A stretch of 53,961 nucleotides of DNA from Acidobacteriaceae bacterium (GCA_025355385.1 JANXZS010000061.1:1-53961); one strand, 5' to 3'. Numbered from the stretch's first letter, positions 26,338 through 35,582 are shown. The notes: generated by a model from the letters alone, not told the origin. Numbers and translations are program-made.

Positions 26338-29103
26338 CTACTTTAGATCCCTCCAATTTGCACCTACACCGCAGTCGGCCACCAGCGGAACCTTCAACTG
26401 GATCACGCCTTCCATCTCTTCCTTCACCAGCGCCTGCACGATCGCTACTTCGTCTTCCAGCACGTCGAAGAGCAACTCGTCGTGCACCTGAAGCGTCATC
26501 ACGGTTTTGAGCCTCTCCTTCGTCAGCCGCTTGTCGATCCGGATCATCGCAATCTTGATCAGATCGGCAGCAGTGCCCTGCAGGGGTGTGTTCACTGCTG
26601 TACGCTCGGCGAATCCGCGCAGGTTGGCATTGCGGCTTTGAATATCCGGGATTGGTCGAACGCGGCCAATTAGGGTCCGCACGCGCTGTTCGCGCCTCGT
26701 CTCCTCCAGCACGCGATCGATGTAGGCACGCACGCCTTTGTAGCGAGCGAAGTAGGTGTCAATGTATAGTCGTGCTTCGTTCTGCGAGATTCCCAGCTGC
26801 GCCGCCAAGCCGAATGGCGAGATACCATACACGATGCCAAAGTTCACGGCCTTGGCACGGTTTCGCGTCTCCTTATCCATTTGCATGGGGGGGATGCCAA
26901 AAACCTCGGAGGCGGTCAGCGTATGTATATCTTGGTTGTTCGCGTACGCATGCACCAGCAGCGGATCCTCAGAGAAATGAGCCATCAACCTCAATTCGAT
27001 CTGCGAATAATCCGCCGACAGCAGCACGCGGCCGGGTGCGGCAATGAACGCCGTGCGTATCTCCCGTCCTAACTCAGTACGAATGGGAATGTTCTGCAAA
27101 TTGGGGTTGGTCGACGACAACCTGCCCGTGGACGTGCCCACTTGGTTAAACGTCGTGTGGACGCGCCCGTCGCGATCCGCGAGCAGCGGCAACGAGTCTA
27201 CATAGTTCGACTTCAGCTTGGCGAGCTGGCGGTATTCCAGCACCAGGCGTGGAACAGCATTGTGCGTGGAAAGCTCTTCGAGAACATCCTGCGCCGTCGA
27301 AACAACCTTGCCCTTGCCGTACTTCATCGGCTTGGGTAAACCCATCTTGTTAAAGAGAACATCGCCAAGCTGGCGCGGCGAGTTGATGTTGAAGCGCTGC
27401 CCCGCCAGCGCAAAGATCTCTTCGCCCACGCGCTGCATTTCAGACGACAGCTTTGCTCCCATGCGATTCAAAACGGAGCTGTCGATGCGCACTCCTGCAT
27501 CTTCCATCTTGCGCAGCACTGGCACCAGCGGCAGGTCAATTTCTTCGTATACCCGGCGAGCCTCAAGCTCATCCACATCCCGGCGCAGGGTGGCCGCAAG
27601 CTGGTGGATCACATGGGCGGCCTCGGGGAGTACCGCCTCCCCGGTCTCCTGCAGGGGACGCGCGGTAAAGCGCGCTACCACGTCGCTAAGCCGATGCGTA
27701 GCGTGCGTGGGATTGACCAGATACGAATACAACATTACGTCGTCGCGCACTCCTCGCAGCACCACACCCTGTTGCGCAAGAGATCGTTCGGTCGCCTTCA
27801 AATCATGCACCGACTTGGTCGTTGCTTCGTCTTCGAGCAGCGCACGCAGACCCTCGCAACCCTCGCCGTCGAGCGAAACCAGCAAGCCGCTATCTGGCGC
27901 GCTCGAAACGCCTAGGCGGAAAACGGGCGCTACCTCGTTATTCTCCGCGGTCTCCAAAAGATCAAGCAGAGACATCGTCTTGAGCATCGGCAGCTCTTCT
28001 TCTACGGCTTCTGTCTCCTGCTCACCTACCTGCTCCGTGGCAACCTGAAATAACGACGGCTCCGCGGCCAACGAAAAACCTTGCTTGCGGGCCTCGGCAA
28101 CAAAAGCGGCGATGTCTTCTGGAGATGGTTTCAGGTTGAATGCAATCTTTGTCGAGCGTTCCTCCGGGACTAGCTCCTTCAACATTGAAGTGAATTCAAG
28201 CTCGGTAAAAAGAGCGCGGCATGCGCCCGTGTCCGGAGTCAGCGTGCGCATTTCTTCCAGCTCTAATGTCACGGGAACGTCGGTCGAAATCGTCACCAGC
28301 TCTTTGCTCAACAGCACAGTGTCACGGTTGCTCTGCAGAGACTCGCGATAAGTCTTGCGTTTGATCTCGTCGGCGTGATCGAGGGCCGCCTCAACGCTGC
28401 CGAACTGCTGGATCAACTCCACCGAGCCCTTGTCTCCAATACCCGGAGCACCGGGAATATTGTCGATGGTATCGCCGCGCAGAGCCATCACGTCGATCAC
28501 CTGTTCCGGAGGGACGCCGAGAGTCTCAATCACCTTGTCGCGGTCGAGGACAAGATTGTCCTTCATCGGATTGAGCACCTTCACGCGCTCATTCACCAGC
28601 TGCATCATGTCTTTATCGCTGGAGACGATCAGCACGGGATGGCCCGCCTCAGCTGCCTGTTTTGCAAGCGTGCCGATGACGTCGTCCGCCTCGAATCCTG
28701 GAGCCTGCAGGATGGGAATGCGAAACGCCTCCAAGGCGCGCCGGATATACGGTAATTGTTGCGCAAGGTCGGGGGGCATCTGCACGCGATTGGCTTTATA
28801 GCCGTGGTAATCCACCTCGTCGTATGACTGCGTGGCAGCATTGAACTTCCTCAAGGTCATGGTCTTCGCCTTCTCGTCGCGAAAGACCGGGGCCCTGACA
28901 TCGAAAACCGCCGCCAGATATTCAGGCTGAAAGTCGCGACGCAACTTGTTGATCATGTTCACAAAGACAAACGTCGCTGCCGTCGGCACTCCAGTGCGGG
29001 TGGACATAGGCCGCTGTCGCTGCATAGCGTGATAGGCACGGAAGATGAACGACATGGAGTCGAGCAGGAAGACGGGCGACTTGGTATCGGCGTGTTCAGA
29101 CAT
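26338..29103 (-). CDS. polA: DNA polymerase I, proofreading domain apparently inactive
   Basis: Repair and Okazaki-fragment polymerase of 921 residues. The N-terminal 5' nuclease is intact (F-E-A-D-D-V-I-G-T-L-A, S-S-D-K-D-M, G-D-T-I-D-N-I-P-G). The polymerase has motif A with D698-Y-S-Q-I-E, motif B R-x4-K-A-V-N-F-G-I-V-Y-G, and motif C H-D875-E. The middle 3'-5' exonuclease-like domain (about 385-500) lacks the expected acidic residues. Where D-x-E belongs, the sequence reads V-F-R-L-G-V. Near residue 430, K-S-V-H-D-L-K-A-T-E lacks the second aspartate. The Y-x3-D motif is also absent. It is therefore likely a non-proofreading enzyme, as in Taq and Bst. Confidence 0.95.
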   Translation of the reverse strand: MSEHADTKSPVFLLDSMSFIFRAYHAMQRQRPMSTRTGVPTAATFVFVNMINKLRRDFQPEYLAAVFDVRAPVFRDEKAKTMTLRKFNAATQSYDEVDYHGYKANRVQMPPDLAQQLPYIRRALEAFRIPILQAPGFEADDVIGTLAKQAAEAGHPVLIVSSDKDMMQLVNERVKVLNPMKDNLVLDRDKVIETLGVPPEQVIDVMALRGDTIDNIPGAPGIGDKGSVELIQQFGSVEAALDHADEIKRKTYRESLQSNRDTVLLSKELVTISTDVPVTLELEEMRTLTPDTGACRALFTELEFTSMLKELVPEERSTKIAFNLKPSPEDIAAFVAEARKQGFSLAAEPSLFQVATEQVGEQETEAVEEELPMLKTMSLLDLLETAENNEVAPVFRLGVSSAPDSGLLVSLDGEGCEGLRALLEDEATTKSVHDLKATERSLAQQGVVLRGVRDDVMLYSYLVNPTHATHRLSDVVARFTARPLQETGEAVLPEAAHVIHQLAATLRRDVDELEARRVYEEIDLPLVPVLRKMEDAGVRIDSSVLNRMGAKLSSEMQRVGEEIFALAGQRFNINSPRQLGDVLFNKMGLPKPMKYGKGKVVSTAQDVLEELSTHNAVPRLVLEYRQLAKLKSNYVDSLPLLADRDGRVHTTFNQVGTSTGRLSSTNPNLQNIPIRTELGREIRTAFIAAPGRVLLSADYSQIELRLMAHFSEDPLLVHAYANNQDIHTLTASEVFGIPPMQMDKETRNRAKAVNFGIVYGISPFGLAAQLGISQNEARLYIDTYFARYKGVRAYIDRVLEETRREQRVRTLIGRVRPIPDIQSRNANLRGFAERTAVNTPLQGTAADLIKIAMIRIDKRLTKERLKTVMTLQVHDELLFDVLEDEVAIVQALVKEEMEGVIQLKVPLVADCGVGANWRDLK

Positions 29104-29155
29104 CGAGACGAGTCTACCAGCGCCAATGGGAAGGCGGTGAGCAAGGCCAGCTTAT

Positions 29156-29190
29156 GGGTGCCCCATGTCTCGCTTTTGAGACATGGGTTT
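29156..29190. repeat. Dispersed hairpin repeat, copy 2
   Basis: Same 35-base element, with arms CCCATGTCTC (29162-29171) and GAGACATGGG (29178-29187) around GCTTTT. It lies between queA and polA, both transcribed leftward, so it may sit in their shared spacer transcript. On the minus strand it can read M-S-Q-K-R-D-M-G-H-P. Confidence 0.9.
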
Positions 29191-29220
29191 ACTCATCCAT
29201 CCCACTCGCCGCTGACCTGC

Positions 29221-30297
29221 TCAGCTGACAAACATGCAGTCTCCGTAGGAGAAAAAGCGATAGCGGCCGGCAACTGCGTGACGGTAAGCTGCCAGTACCT
29301 TCTCGCGCCCGGCAAATGCGCTCACCAGCATCAGCAGGCTGGATTGCGGCAGATGGAAGTTGGTAAGCAGGCCCTCGACCAATCGAAACTCCGATCCCGG
29401 CGAAAGAAAGATCCTCGTCGCTCCGCTGTGCGCTTCGAGTGGTTCTCCCTCAGCCCGTCGCGCGCAGTGTTCGAGCGTCCGTACCGTGGTTGTTCCGGCA
29501 GCAATAATCCGTCGCCCTTCGCTTTGCGCCGCGTTCAACTCTTTTGCCGTATCTGCGGGGAGCGTATATCGCTCCGCGTGCAGGCGGATGTCCTCCACCT
29601 TGTCGACGCGCAATGGCGCGAAGGTTCCCAATCCTACATGCAGCGTCACAAATGAAATACGGACGCCCCGCGCGCGCAACATAGCAAGCACCTCGGGCGT
29701 AAAGTGCAATCCGGCTGTGGGCGCTGCTACCGATCCGCGCTCTTCGGCATACACCGTCTGGTAGCGTTCGCGATCTTCCCCGGCGTCGTCACGGTGAATG
29801 TACGGGGGCAGCGGCACATGTCCCAACAGATCGAGAGCCGCATAAAAATCGCCGCATGGCGTGAAGCGCAATGCTCGCTCGCCGAACTCACCTCTGGCGG
29901 TTATTTCGGCTTGCAACGTTGACGAAGGCGCTGCACCCAGTGGCCCCGTGAAGCGCAGTATGTCCCCGACGCCTACCTTGCGCCCGGGACGGACCAGCGC
30001 CCTCCACTCCCACTGCGATGTCTGTTCGGTCAGCAAAACTTCGATGGTGCCTGTAGGGCGCTGCCGCGCCCTGCTGGACGAACGTTGCGCGAAGAGACGG
30101 GCCGGGATCACTCTGCTGTTATTCAACACCAGCAGGTCACCCTCGTTCAGCAGCGAAGGCAGATCGAGAAACACGCCATCGCGGACTTCACCGGTGCGGC
30201 GATCCAGTTGCAGCATGCGCGCGCCGCTTCGCTCGGTTGGCGGGCGTTGCGCGATCAGTTCTTCGGGGAGGTCGAAATCAAAATCCTGGACCAGCAC
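29221..30297 (-). CDS. queA: S-adenosylmethionine:tRNA ribosyltransferase-isomerase
   Basis: Makes epoxyqueuosine in tRNA anticodons by moving the ribosyl group of SAM to preQ1 (queuosine pathway). The 358-residue protein has [48 protein letters not shown] and [10 protein letters not shown]. All are strong QueA signatures. The frame is open to 30339, but GTG 30297 gives the common start before Q-D-F-D-F-D-L-P. Its ribosome site is weak. No other queuosine gene is in the window. It lies 118 bases before the polA start on the same strand. Confidence 0.95.
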   Translation of the reverse strand: MLVQDFDFDLPEELIAQRPPTERSGARMLQLDRRTGEVRDGVFLDLPSLLNEGDLLVLNNSRVIPARLFAQRSSSRARQRPTGTIEVLLTEQTSQWEWRALVRPGRKVGVGDILRFTGPLGAAPSSTLQAEITARGEFGERALRFTPCGDFYAALDLLGHVPLPPYIHRDDAGEDRERYQTVYAEERGSVAAPTAGLHFTPEVLAMLRARGVRISFVTLHVGLGTFAPLRVDKVEDIRLHAERYTLPADTAKELNAAQSEGRRIIAAGTTTVRTLEHCARRAEGEPLEAHSGATRIFLSPGSEFRLVEGLLTNFHLPQSSLLMLVSAFAGREKVLAAYRHAVAGRYRFFSYGDCMFVS

Positions 30298-30425
30298 GAA
30301 CCTGATTCTATTATCCCGCGCACAAACCCGACACTTCATCCACCGCGATGGCTCGACATACCGCAGCGACGAAGAAAGACTCCCGTCTCAAAAGTAAGCC
30401 AAGGGCCAACCGTGTCACCTGCTAC

Positions 30426-31175
30426 CTATTTCCCGCTTTGCGGCTCCCCTGCCAGATGTGCCTCAGCATTCAAACGTGCGCGCTCCAGCGCTGCTTCAAG
30501 TTCAAGTCGCCGATCCTCAAGTTCAGTGGCATCGGCGCTTGCATCCACTGGCACCGATCGGGCAAAACTTACAATCACCCGTGAGAAGGGCTTGGGGACC
30601 AGCAAACGATCCCAGGAGTTCGCCTGCCACGCGCGCTCCGGAAGCAGGTAGAACGAGGCAGCCGGATAGCCAGTCATCTGCGCGAGTTTTATCGGTCCCA
30701 TCTTGGTGCGGTAAATCGGACCGCGCGGTCCGTCGGCGGTAAAAATGGCAGGATGTCCCTCCTCCAGAGCCTGCTTCATCCCACGTAATCCTTCATGACC
30801 GCCTCGGCTGCTGGACCCGCGAGCCGCGCCATAGCCAAGCTTCTCCGCCGCGCGCGTAATCAGCTCCCCATCGAAGCTCTGGCTGATCATCACGACGGCG
30901 CGATACTCACGGAAGTAACAAGTGGCGAGCAGCACTGTGCGATGCCACATGCAGTAGATCCCCGTGCCCGGCGGTGGGAGAACGTCAGCACCCGGCTCGC
31001 AGATCACCTCATAGCGCAGCGTGGAGCCGATGGCCCTCAGAATCAGCGCGACCAGGTTGGGAACAACCGCGAGCGCAATACGTTGGCCCCAACTCCAGCG
31101 GCGTTCCTTCGAGCGGCCTTGTGAGCGGCGTTTTGAGGAATTTATCGATCGACTTGGCGAGCTTGCTTTCCCCAC
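30426..31175 (-). CDS. Lysophospholipid acyltransferase family protein (DUF374)
   Basis: Predicted membrane-associated acyltransferase of 249 residues, probably acting on lipid A precursors or lysophospholipids. A hydrophobic segment lies at about 30-52. The family blocks are M-W-H-R-T-V-L-L, S-Q-S-F-D-G-E-L-I, R-G-S-S-S-R-G-G, T-A-D-G-P-R-G-P and R-A-W-Q-A-N-S-W-D. These are characteristic of DUF374 proteins, with His in W-H-R as the likely catalytic residue. The N terminus is very basic. The start (GTG 31175) lacks a good ribosome site, so translation may begin further in. It is divergent from recG, with a hairpin repeat between. Confidence 0.85.
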   Translation of the reverse strand: MGKASSPSRSINSSKRRSQGRSKERRWSWGQRIALAVVPNLVALILRAIGSTLRYEVICEPGADVLPPPGTGIYCMWHRTVLLATCYFREYRAVVMISQSFDGELITRAAEKLGYGAARGSSSRGGHEGLRGMKQALEEGHPAIFTADGPRGPIYRTKMGPIKLAQMTGYPAASFYLLPERAWQANSWDRLLVPKPFSRVIVSFARSVPVDASADATELEDRRLELEAALERARLNAEAHLAGEPQSGK

Positions 31176-31238
31176 TGCATGATTTTAGAGCCATTCCACT
31201 TTTTGCCGATGGCCCAGCCGTTGGGCCTAAGGCGAATT

Positions 31239-31273
31239 GGGTGCCCCATGTCTCGCTGTTGAGACATGGATTT
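31239..31273. repeat. Dispersed hairpin repeat, copy 3
   Basis: Same element, with arms CCATGTCTC (31246-31254) and GAGACATGG (31261-31269), 9 bp, around GCTGTT. It lies in the divergent spacer between the DUF374 acyltransferase gene and recG. Its right arm contains an ATG in frame with recG, a likely false start. Confidence 0.88.
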
Positions 31274-31343
31274 CCGCCAGATCAGGCTTCCTGCGACGTC
31301 CGGAAATCCAGCGCCAAGTGTGATTGCTGGTAGCATCGCAACT

Positions 31344-33599
31344 GTGCTTGCCCTCGAAACTCAGGTTCAGTTTGTCCGCGGCATCGGTCCGCGCATCGCC
31401 GAGACGATCAAGGCCAGGGGCATCCTTACCGTCGAAGACCTGCTGTACCATCTGCCCTTTCGCTACGAGGATCGGCTGAATCCTCGCGGCCTGAACGAGC
31501 TGGTCGCCGGGGAAATGGCTAGCGTCATCGGCGAGATCCGCGGCACCGTCCTGCTGCGCACGCGCTCCATGCCCATCTTCGAAATGACCGTGGGCCAGGG
31601 CCTCAACACCCTCAAGTGCATGTGGTTCCACGGAACCTATCTCAGGGACAAATTCCACGCCGGGCAGATGGTCGCGCTCTTCGGCAAGGCGGAGCCCTCC
31701 CGATCTAAACGCGGCTTCAAAATGATTCAGCCGCAGTTTGAGATCCTGCCCACCGACCTGGACGATGATCTGAGCCGCCTGCTCGAGGTGGGCCGCATCA
31801 CGCCCGTCTACGAGTCACTCAGCGGCACCAGCAAGCTGAGTTCGCGCTGGATACGCCGCGTGGTTCATGGCGTGCTCGAAGACCTCAAGGGCCGGGTGCC
31901 GGAGTCGCTGCCCGTGGCGCTCTGCCAACGCCTGCAATTGCCAAGTCGGGAGCAGGCTCTGCGCGGCGTTCACTTCCCTGAAGCGGGCACACCCTTTCCG
32001 CAGCTGCAGTCGTCAGCCACCGCGGCCCACCGTCGCCTCATTTTTGAAGAGCTGTTCTACCTGGAGCTGGGGCTTGAGCTGAAGAGGCGCAAGTTCAAAG
32101 ACCGTGCCGGCATCGCGTTTGAGACCGGCGATACAGTACGGGAGGCCCTGCGCGAGGTGCTGCCATTCCACCCCACAAACGCGCAGAAGCGGGCCTTGGG
32201 CGAGATCGTGACCGATATGCGGCGCCCCGGACCCATGCGCCGCCTGCTGCAGGGAGATGTGGGCTCAGGAAAAACCATAGTCGCTCTGCAGGCCATGCTC
32301 GTGGCCATGGAAAATGGCTATCAGGCCGCCCTGATGGCCCCAACGGAGATTCTGGCTACCCAGCATTATCTGGCGGCACGCAAGCTGCTGGAGCGGTCCT
32401 CGCGCCGATACAAAGCGGTTCTGCTGACCGGCTCGCTCGACGAAGAGCGCAAACGCAATGTGCGCCGTGAAATCTTTCAGGGGGACGCCAACCTCGTCAT
32501 CGGGACCCATGCGTTGATCGAAGAAAAAGTCGACTTTGCCAACCTCGGGCTCATCGTCGTCGACGAGCAACACCGTTTTGGAGTCTTGCAGCGCTTTCGG
32601 CTGATGAAAAAGCCTAACGCGGCAGAACCCGATGTCCTGGTGATGACGGCCACTCCCATCCCACGCACCCTCGCCTTGTCGCTCTACGGCGATCTCGATC
32701 TGAGCGTTCTGGACGAATTGCCGCCAGGAAGAACGCCCATAGTAACCCGGCAAGTGAGCGACGAGCGTGCAGGGGAGGTCTGGGAGTTTGTCCGAAAACA
32801 GGTCGCCGCAAGACACCAGGCGTATGTCATATATCCCGTCATTGAAGGGCCAAAGGACGACCAGCCGGAACTCGATTTCGCGCCTGCCGAGCCAGACGTC
32901 GATACCGCAACCGCAAAATCGAAGAAGCCGGCCACTAAAAAAGTCCCAAAGAAGGCCGAATCGCTCTTTGGCGCTGAAAAGCCCTCGCTGAAGTCGGCGA
33001 TAACCATGTATGACAACCTGCGCGAGAACAGCCTTGCCGGACTACGTCTGGGCCTGCTGCATGGCCGTATGGACTCTGATGAGAAGGAGAGCATCATGCG
33101 GCGTTTCCAGCGCGGCGAGATTGACGTACTGGTCGCGACCACGGTGATTGAAGTGGGCGTGGACGTGCCCAATGCCACGGTGATGGTGGTCGAGCATGCC
33201 GAGCGGTTTGGATTGGCGCAACTGCACCAGCTACGCGGCCGCGTCGGGCGTGGCGCCGCCAAGTCGTGGTGCATCCTGATGACCTCGGGCCGGATCTCCC
33301 CGAATGCCGAGCAGCGGCTGAGTGCGATGGTGCGCACCCAGGATGGATTCGAATTGGCGGAACTCGACCTGCAATTGCGCGGCCCGGGAGAGTTCTTCGG
33401 CACCCGCCAGGCAGGTCTGCCGGACTTTCGCGTCGCCAGCCTGGTGCGCGACCGCGCCTTGCTCGAGTTGGCCAAGAAAGAGGCGGCCCACTTCGTGCAG
33501 CGGCCCCTCGGCGAGGCCACGGAAGAGGAAAAGGCCCGCGTATGGAAGCAGCTCAAAGAGGCGTGGCAGCGGCGCTACGGGCTGGTGGAAGCAGGATAG
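31344..33599 (+). CDS. recG: ATP-dependent DNA helicase RecG
   Basis: Branch-migrating helicase (about 751 residues) that remodels stalled forks and Holliday junctions. The N-terminal wedge domain has F-V-R-G-I-G-P-R and L-L-Y-H-L-P-F-R-Y-E-D-R. The helicase core has Walker A G304-D-V-G-S-G-K310-T, D407-E-Q-H, T-A-T-P-I-P-R-T and the motif VI Q-L-R-G-R-V-G-R-G. A Lys/Ala/Pro-rich insert of about 50 residues (about 502-552) lies between V-I-Y-P-V-I-E and the next conserved block. Most RecG proteins lack it. The frame is open from 31266, but that ATG is in the hairpin repeat. GTG 31344 gives the normal N terminus. Confidence 0.94.
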   Translation: MLALETQVQFVRGIGPRIAETIKARGILTVEDLLYHLPFRYEDRLNPRGLNELVAGEMASVIGEIRGTVLLRTRSMPIFEMTVGQGLNTLKCMWFHGTYLRDKFHAGQMVALFGKAEPSRSKRGFKMIQPQFEILPTDLDDDLSRLLEVGRITPVYESLSGTSKLSSRWIRRVVHGVLEDLKGRVPESLPVALCQRLQLPSREQALRGVHFPEAGTPFPQLQSSATAAHRRLIFEELFYLELGLELKRRKFKDRAGIAFETGDTVREALREVLPFHPTNAQKRALGEIVTDMRRPGPMRRLLQGDVGSGKTIVALQAMLVAMENGYQAALMAPTEILATQHYLAARKLLERSSRRYKAVLLTGSLDEERKRNVRREIFQGDANLVIGTHALIEEKVDFANLGLIVVDEQHRFGVLQRFRLMKKPNAAEPDVLVMTATPIPRTLALSLYGDLDLSVLDELPPGRTPIVTRQVSDERAGEVWEFVRKQVAARHQAYVIYPVIEGPKDDQPELDFAPAEPDVDTATAKSKKPATKKVPKKAESLFGAEKPSLKSAITMYDNLRENSLAGLRLGLLHGRMDSDEKESIMRRFQRGEIDVLVATTVIEVGVDVPNATVMVVEHAERFGLAQLHQLRGRVGRGAAKSWCILMTSGRISPNAEQRLSAMVRTQDGFELAELDLQLRGPGEFFGTRQAGLPDFRVASLVRDRALLELAKKEAAHFVQRPLGEATEEEKARVWKQLKEAWQRRYGLVEAG

Positions 33600-33672
33600 G
33601 AGGATAGGATAGGGTCGGCCATCCGCCTGACCGACGGATCTGCTCAATCCATTCTTGCGCTGGCAGGCTCTT

Positions 33673-34032
33673 TCAAGTGGTCTCCAATTGTTCCAGGAGT
33701 CGCGCAGATTTGGTTTGGGTACGGGCAAGCACATCCAGCTCAATCCCCACTGTCTCGCCGGGGACTGGCTGCCTCTGGTTGCGCGTACACTGGCAAAGCT
33801 CAGTGAGGCGCTGGTGAGAATCATGGCTCAGTTCCAGCCCGGCGGAGATCAGTGCGGTGTAAATTTCAATACATCCGCTGCGTTCGAACTCGAAACTCAT
33901 CCGCACCTCACGTTCTGAAAAGGTGCGGCTCAGCACCCAGCCGCCGCCGGCAAGGATGGTGCCCGAGAGAAACCACGAAAGACGGGATGGGTCTTGGGTA
34001 GATAATGCAGACAGTTTTAAGCTCCAGGACAT
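33673..34032 (-). CDS. Hypothetical small membrane-anchored protein
   Basis: I do not recognise this 119-residue protein. One hydrophobic segment (about 20-35, L-S-W-F-L-S-G-T-I-L-A-G-G-G) is followed by R-T-F-S-E-R-E and a soluble part of about 80 residues. That part includes F-E-R-S-G-C-I-E-I-Y and ends in a possible helix rich in Leu and Glu. The ATG at 34032 has AGAGG seven bases before it, which supports translation. The frame is open to 34263, but that extension looks non-coding. It converges on recG and diverges from mlaD. It could be a lineage-specific gene. Confidence 0.5.
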   Translation of the reverse strand: MSWSLKLSALSTQDPSRLSWFLSGTILAGGGWVLSRTFSEREVRMSFEFERSGCIEIYTALISAGLELSHDSHQRLTELCQCTRNQRQPVPGETVGIELDVLARTQTKSARLLEQLETT

Positions 34033-34383
34033 TGTTACGCCTCTTTTGGGTTGGCGGCTGCTGCTCACGCCGCTCTGCTCACACTCCACACATCGGATGA
34101 ACCTGGCGTTCCCTTTACCCTGTCCTAAGGTGCATCGGTGATCATCGAGGCCACACCATAGTTCGATTACCGGTGTACCGGCAGGCGAGCGAGGCGTTAT
34201 TCTTACTTTAGTTTTGGACTCTCTTCGAGTTCCTGCAACGACGTGGCAGGAACCATCATCCAAAGAAGGGTCTCTACATGTACTCGTGCATTTCCGGACA
34301 GTGGTCGGAGATGTAGAAACGGTTTTTGATATCCTGAACCGTCAGCAGGAGATTCCTGCTGTCCAGTTGTTCCAAGGGGGTCC
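34033..34383 (+). promoter_or_regulatory. Leader region of mlaD with two stem-loops and a 12-codon reading frame
   Basis: These 351 bases hold no ordinary gene. GTTCCTGC (34229-34236) pairs with GCAGGAAC (34246-34253). CAGCAGGA (34343-34350) pairs with TCCTGCTG (34354-34361) across three bases, 22 bases before the mlaD start. Both stems share the sequence GCAGGA, so the arms could pair in other ways. Between them, ATG 34278 opens M-Y-S-C-I-S-G-Q-W-S-E-M and stops at 34316, preceded by AAGAAGGG. This might be a leader peptide, or chance. Confidence 0.35.
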
Positions 34384-35460
34384 GTGCCAAGTCAGCAGGA
34401 AGTCCGGTGGTCACAACTGAAGGTGGGCGTGCTGGTGATTGCTGCATTGGTGGCACTCACCGCGCTGATTTTCCTGATGACAGGCAGTAGCGGTGGCTTC
34501 TTCACCAAGAGGTTGATTGTCCGTTCCTACTTTGAGAATGCTGCGGGCGTCAAGGTCGGCGCTCCAGTCAACCTTGAAGGCGTCACCATCGGAAACGTCA
34601 AATCGGTGCGCATCGTGCCCGAACGCAGGCTCACCCCGGTGGAAGTCACCATGTCGCTGAGCAAGAACTTTCAGAACGCCCTGCACACCGACTCGCGGAC
34701 GAGCCTGGAGACGGTAGGTGTCCTTGGAGACACCGTCGTGGACATCAACAGCAAGCACGCCACAGGCGCCATGCTGCAGAACAATACTGAGATGAAGACG
34801 ACAGAAACGCCCAACCTGAGCGATGTCATCAAATCCAGCCAAGGCACCATCGAGCAACTCAACACCATCCTGGCCAAAGTCAATAACCTGATCGACGCAA
34901 TGAGCAGCGGCCAGGGGTCGATTGGTCAACTCATCAATAATCCCGACCTCTACAACAAGGGAGTCAAGGCCCTCGGCGGATTGCAGGAACTGGTGGACAA
35001 GATAGGCAGCGGCAAGGGATCCATCGGCAAACTGGTGACCGACGACACGCTGTACGAACGCGCGAATGCGACCGTCACCCGTCTGCAAAACATAGCGGAT
35101 TCGCTGGATAACGGAAAAGGCACAGCAGGCAAGCTGCTCAAGGATGAGGCGCTATACAACAACCTGAACACCAGCGTCGCTAGTGCGAATCAGCTACTCG
35201 CGGACATCAACGCGGGAAAAGGGGGACTGGGTTTGCTCGCTAAGGATCCGGCCTTCGCTCAAAAGCTGAATGACACCGTGACTAAGCTCGATTCCATCCT
35301 CAATCGCGCCGATAGCGGTGAAGGTACGCTGGGTCAACTGGTCCGAAATCCTGCGCTCTATAACAACGCCGACCAGATGCTCACCGAAACACGCGGACTG
35401 ATTGTGGGGATTCGGGAAAATCCCAAGAAGTATCTGACCTTTCACGTTAAAGTTTTTTAA
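34384..35460 (+). CDS. mlaD: MlaD/MCE-domain protein with five C-terminal 34-residue repeats
   Basis: Inner-membrane anchored MCE protein of 358 residues, a predicted periplasmic lipid-transport subunit. A single membrane helix (13-33) is followed by the MCE domain (about 42-125: A-G-V-K-V-G-A-P-V-N-L-E-G-V-T-I-G, and V-G-V-L-G-D-T-V-V-D-I). Residues 175-344 are five exact-length 34-residue repeats of the form G-x-G-(S/T)-x-G-x-L-x3-x-x-L-Y, starting at 175, 209, 243, 277 and 311. The tail K-Y-L-T-F-H-V-K-V-F follows. GTG 34384 lies close behind AAGGGGG. The permease and ATPase partners (mlaE, mlaF) are not adjacent. Confidence 0.88.
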   Translation: MPSQQEVRWSQLKVGVLVIAALVALTALIFLMTGSSGGFFTKRLIVRSYFENAAGVKVGAPVNLEGVTIGNVKSVRIVPERRLTPVEVTMSLSKNFQNALHTDSRTSLETVGVLGDTVVDINSKHATGAMLQNNTEMKTTETPNLSDVIKSSQGTIEQLNTILAKVNNLIDAMSSGQGSIGQLINNPDLYNKGVKALGGLQELVDKIGSGKGSIGKLVTDDTLYERANATVTRLQNIADSLDNGKGTAGKLLKDEALYNNLNTSVASANQLLADINAGKGGLGLLAKDPAFAQKLNDTVTKLDSILNRADSGEGTLGQLVRNPALYNNADQMLTETRGLIVGIRENPKKYLTFHVKVF

Positions 35461-35582
35461 CGGGTCAGCTACTCAACGAGTTCGCAGCGCGACGCGAGCC
35501 TGCTGCTGCACTCTAACCGGGGGCGCACCCGTTGCTCACACTGACCATTCCGGGGCACCTCCTGCACTTTTTTAGGAGAATA

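Noticed and set aside
31266-31343. 26-residue N-terminal extension of RecG
   Set aside because: Its ATG is part of the dispersed hairpin repeat, and RecG homologues start near F-V-R-G-I-G-P-R.
33655-33918. 87-residue plus-strand frame after recG
   Set aside because: Antisense to the better-supported minus-strand frame at 33673-34032. No ribosome site or motif.
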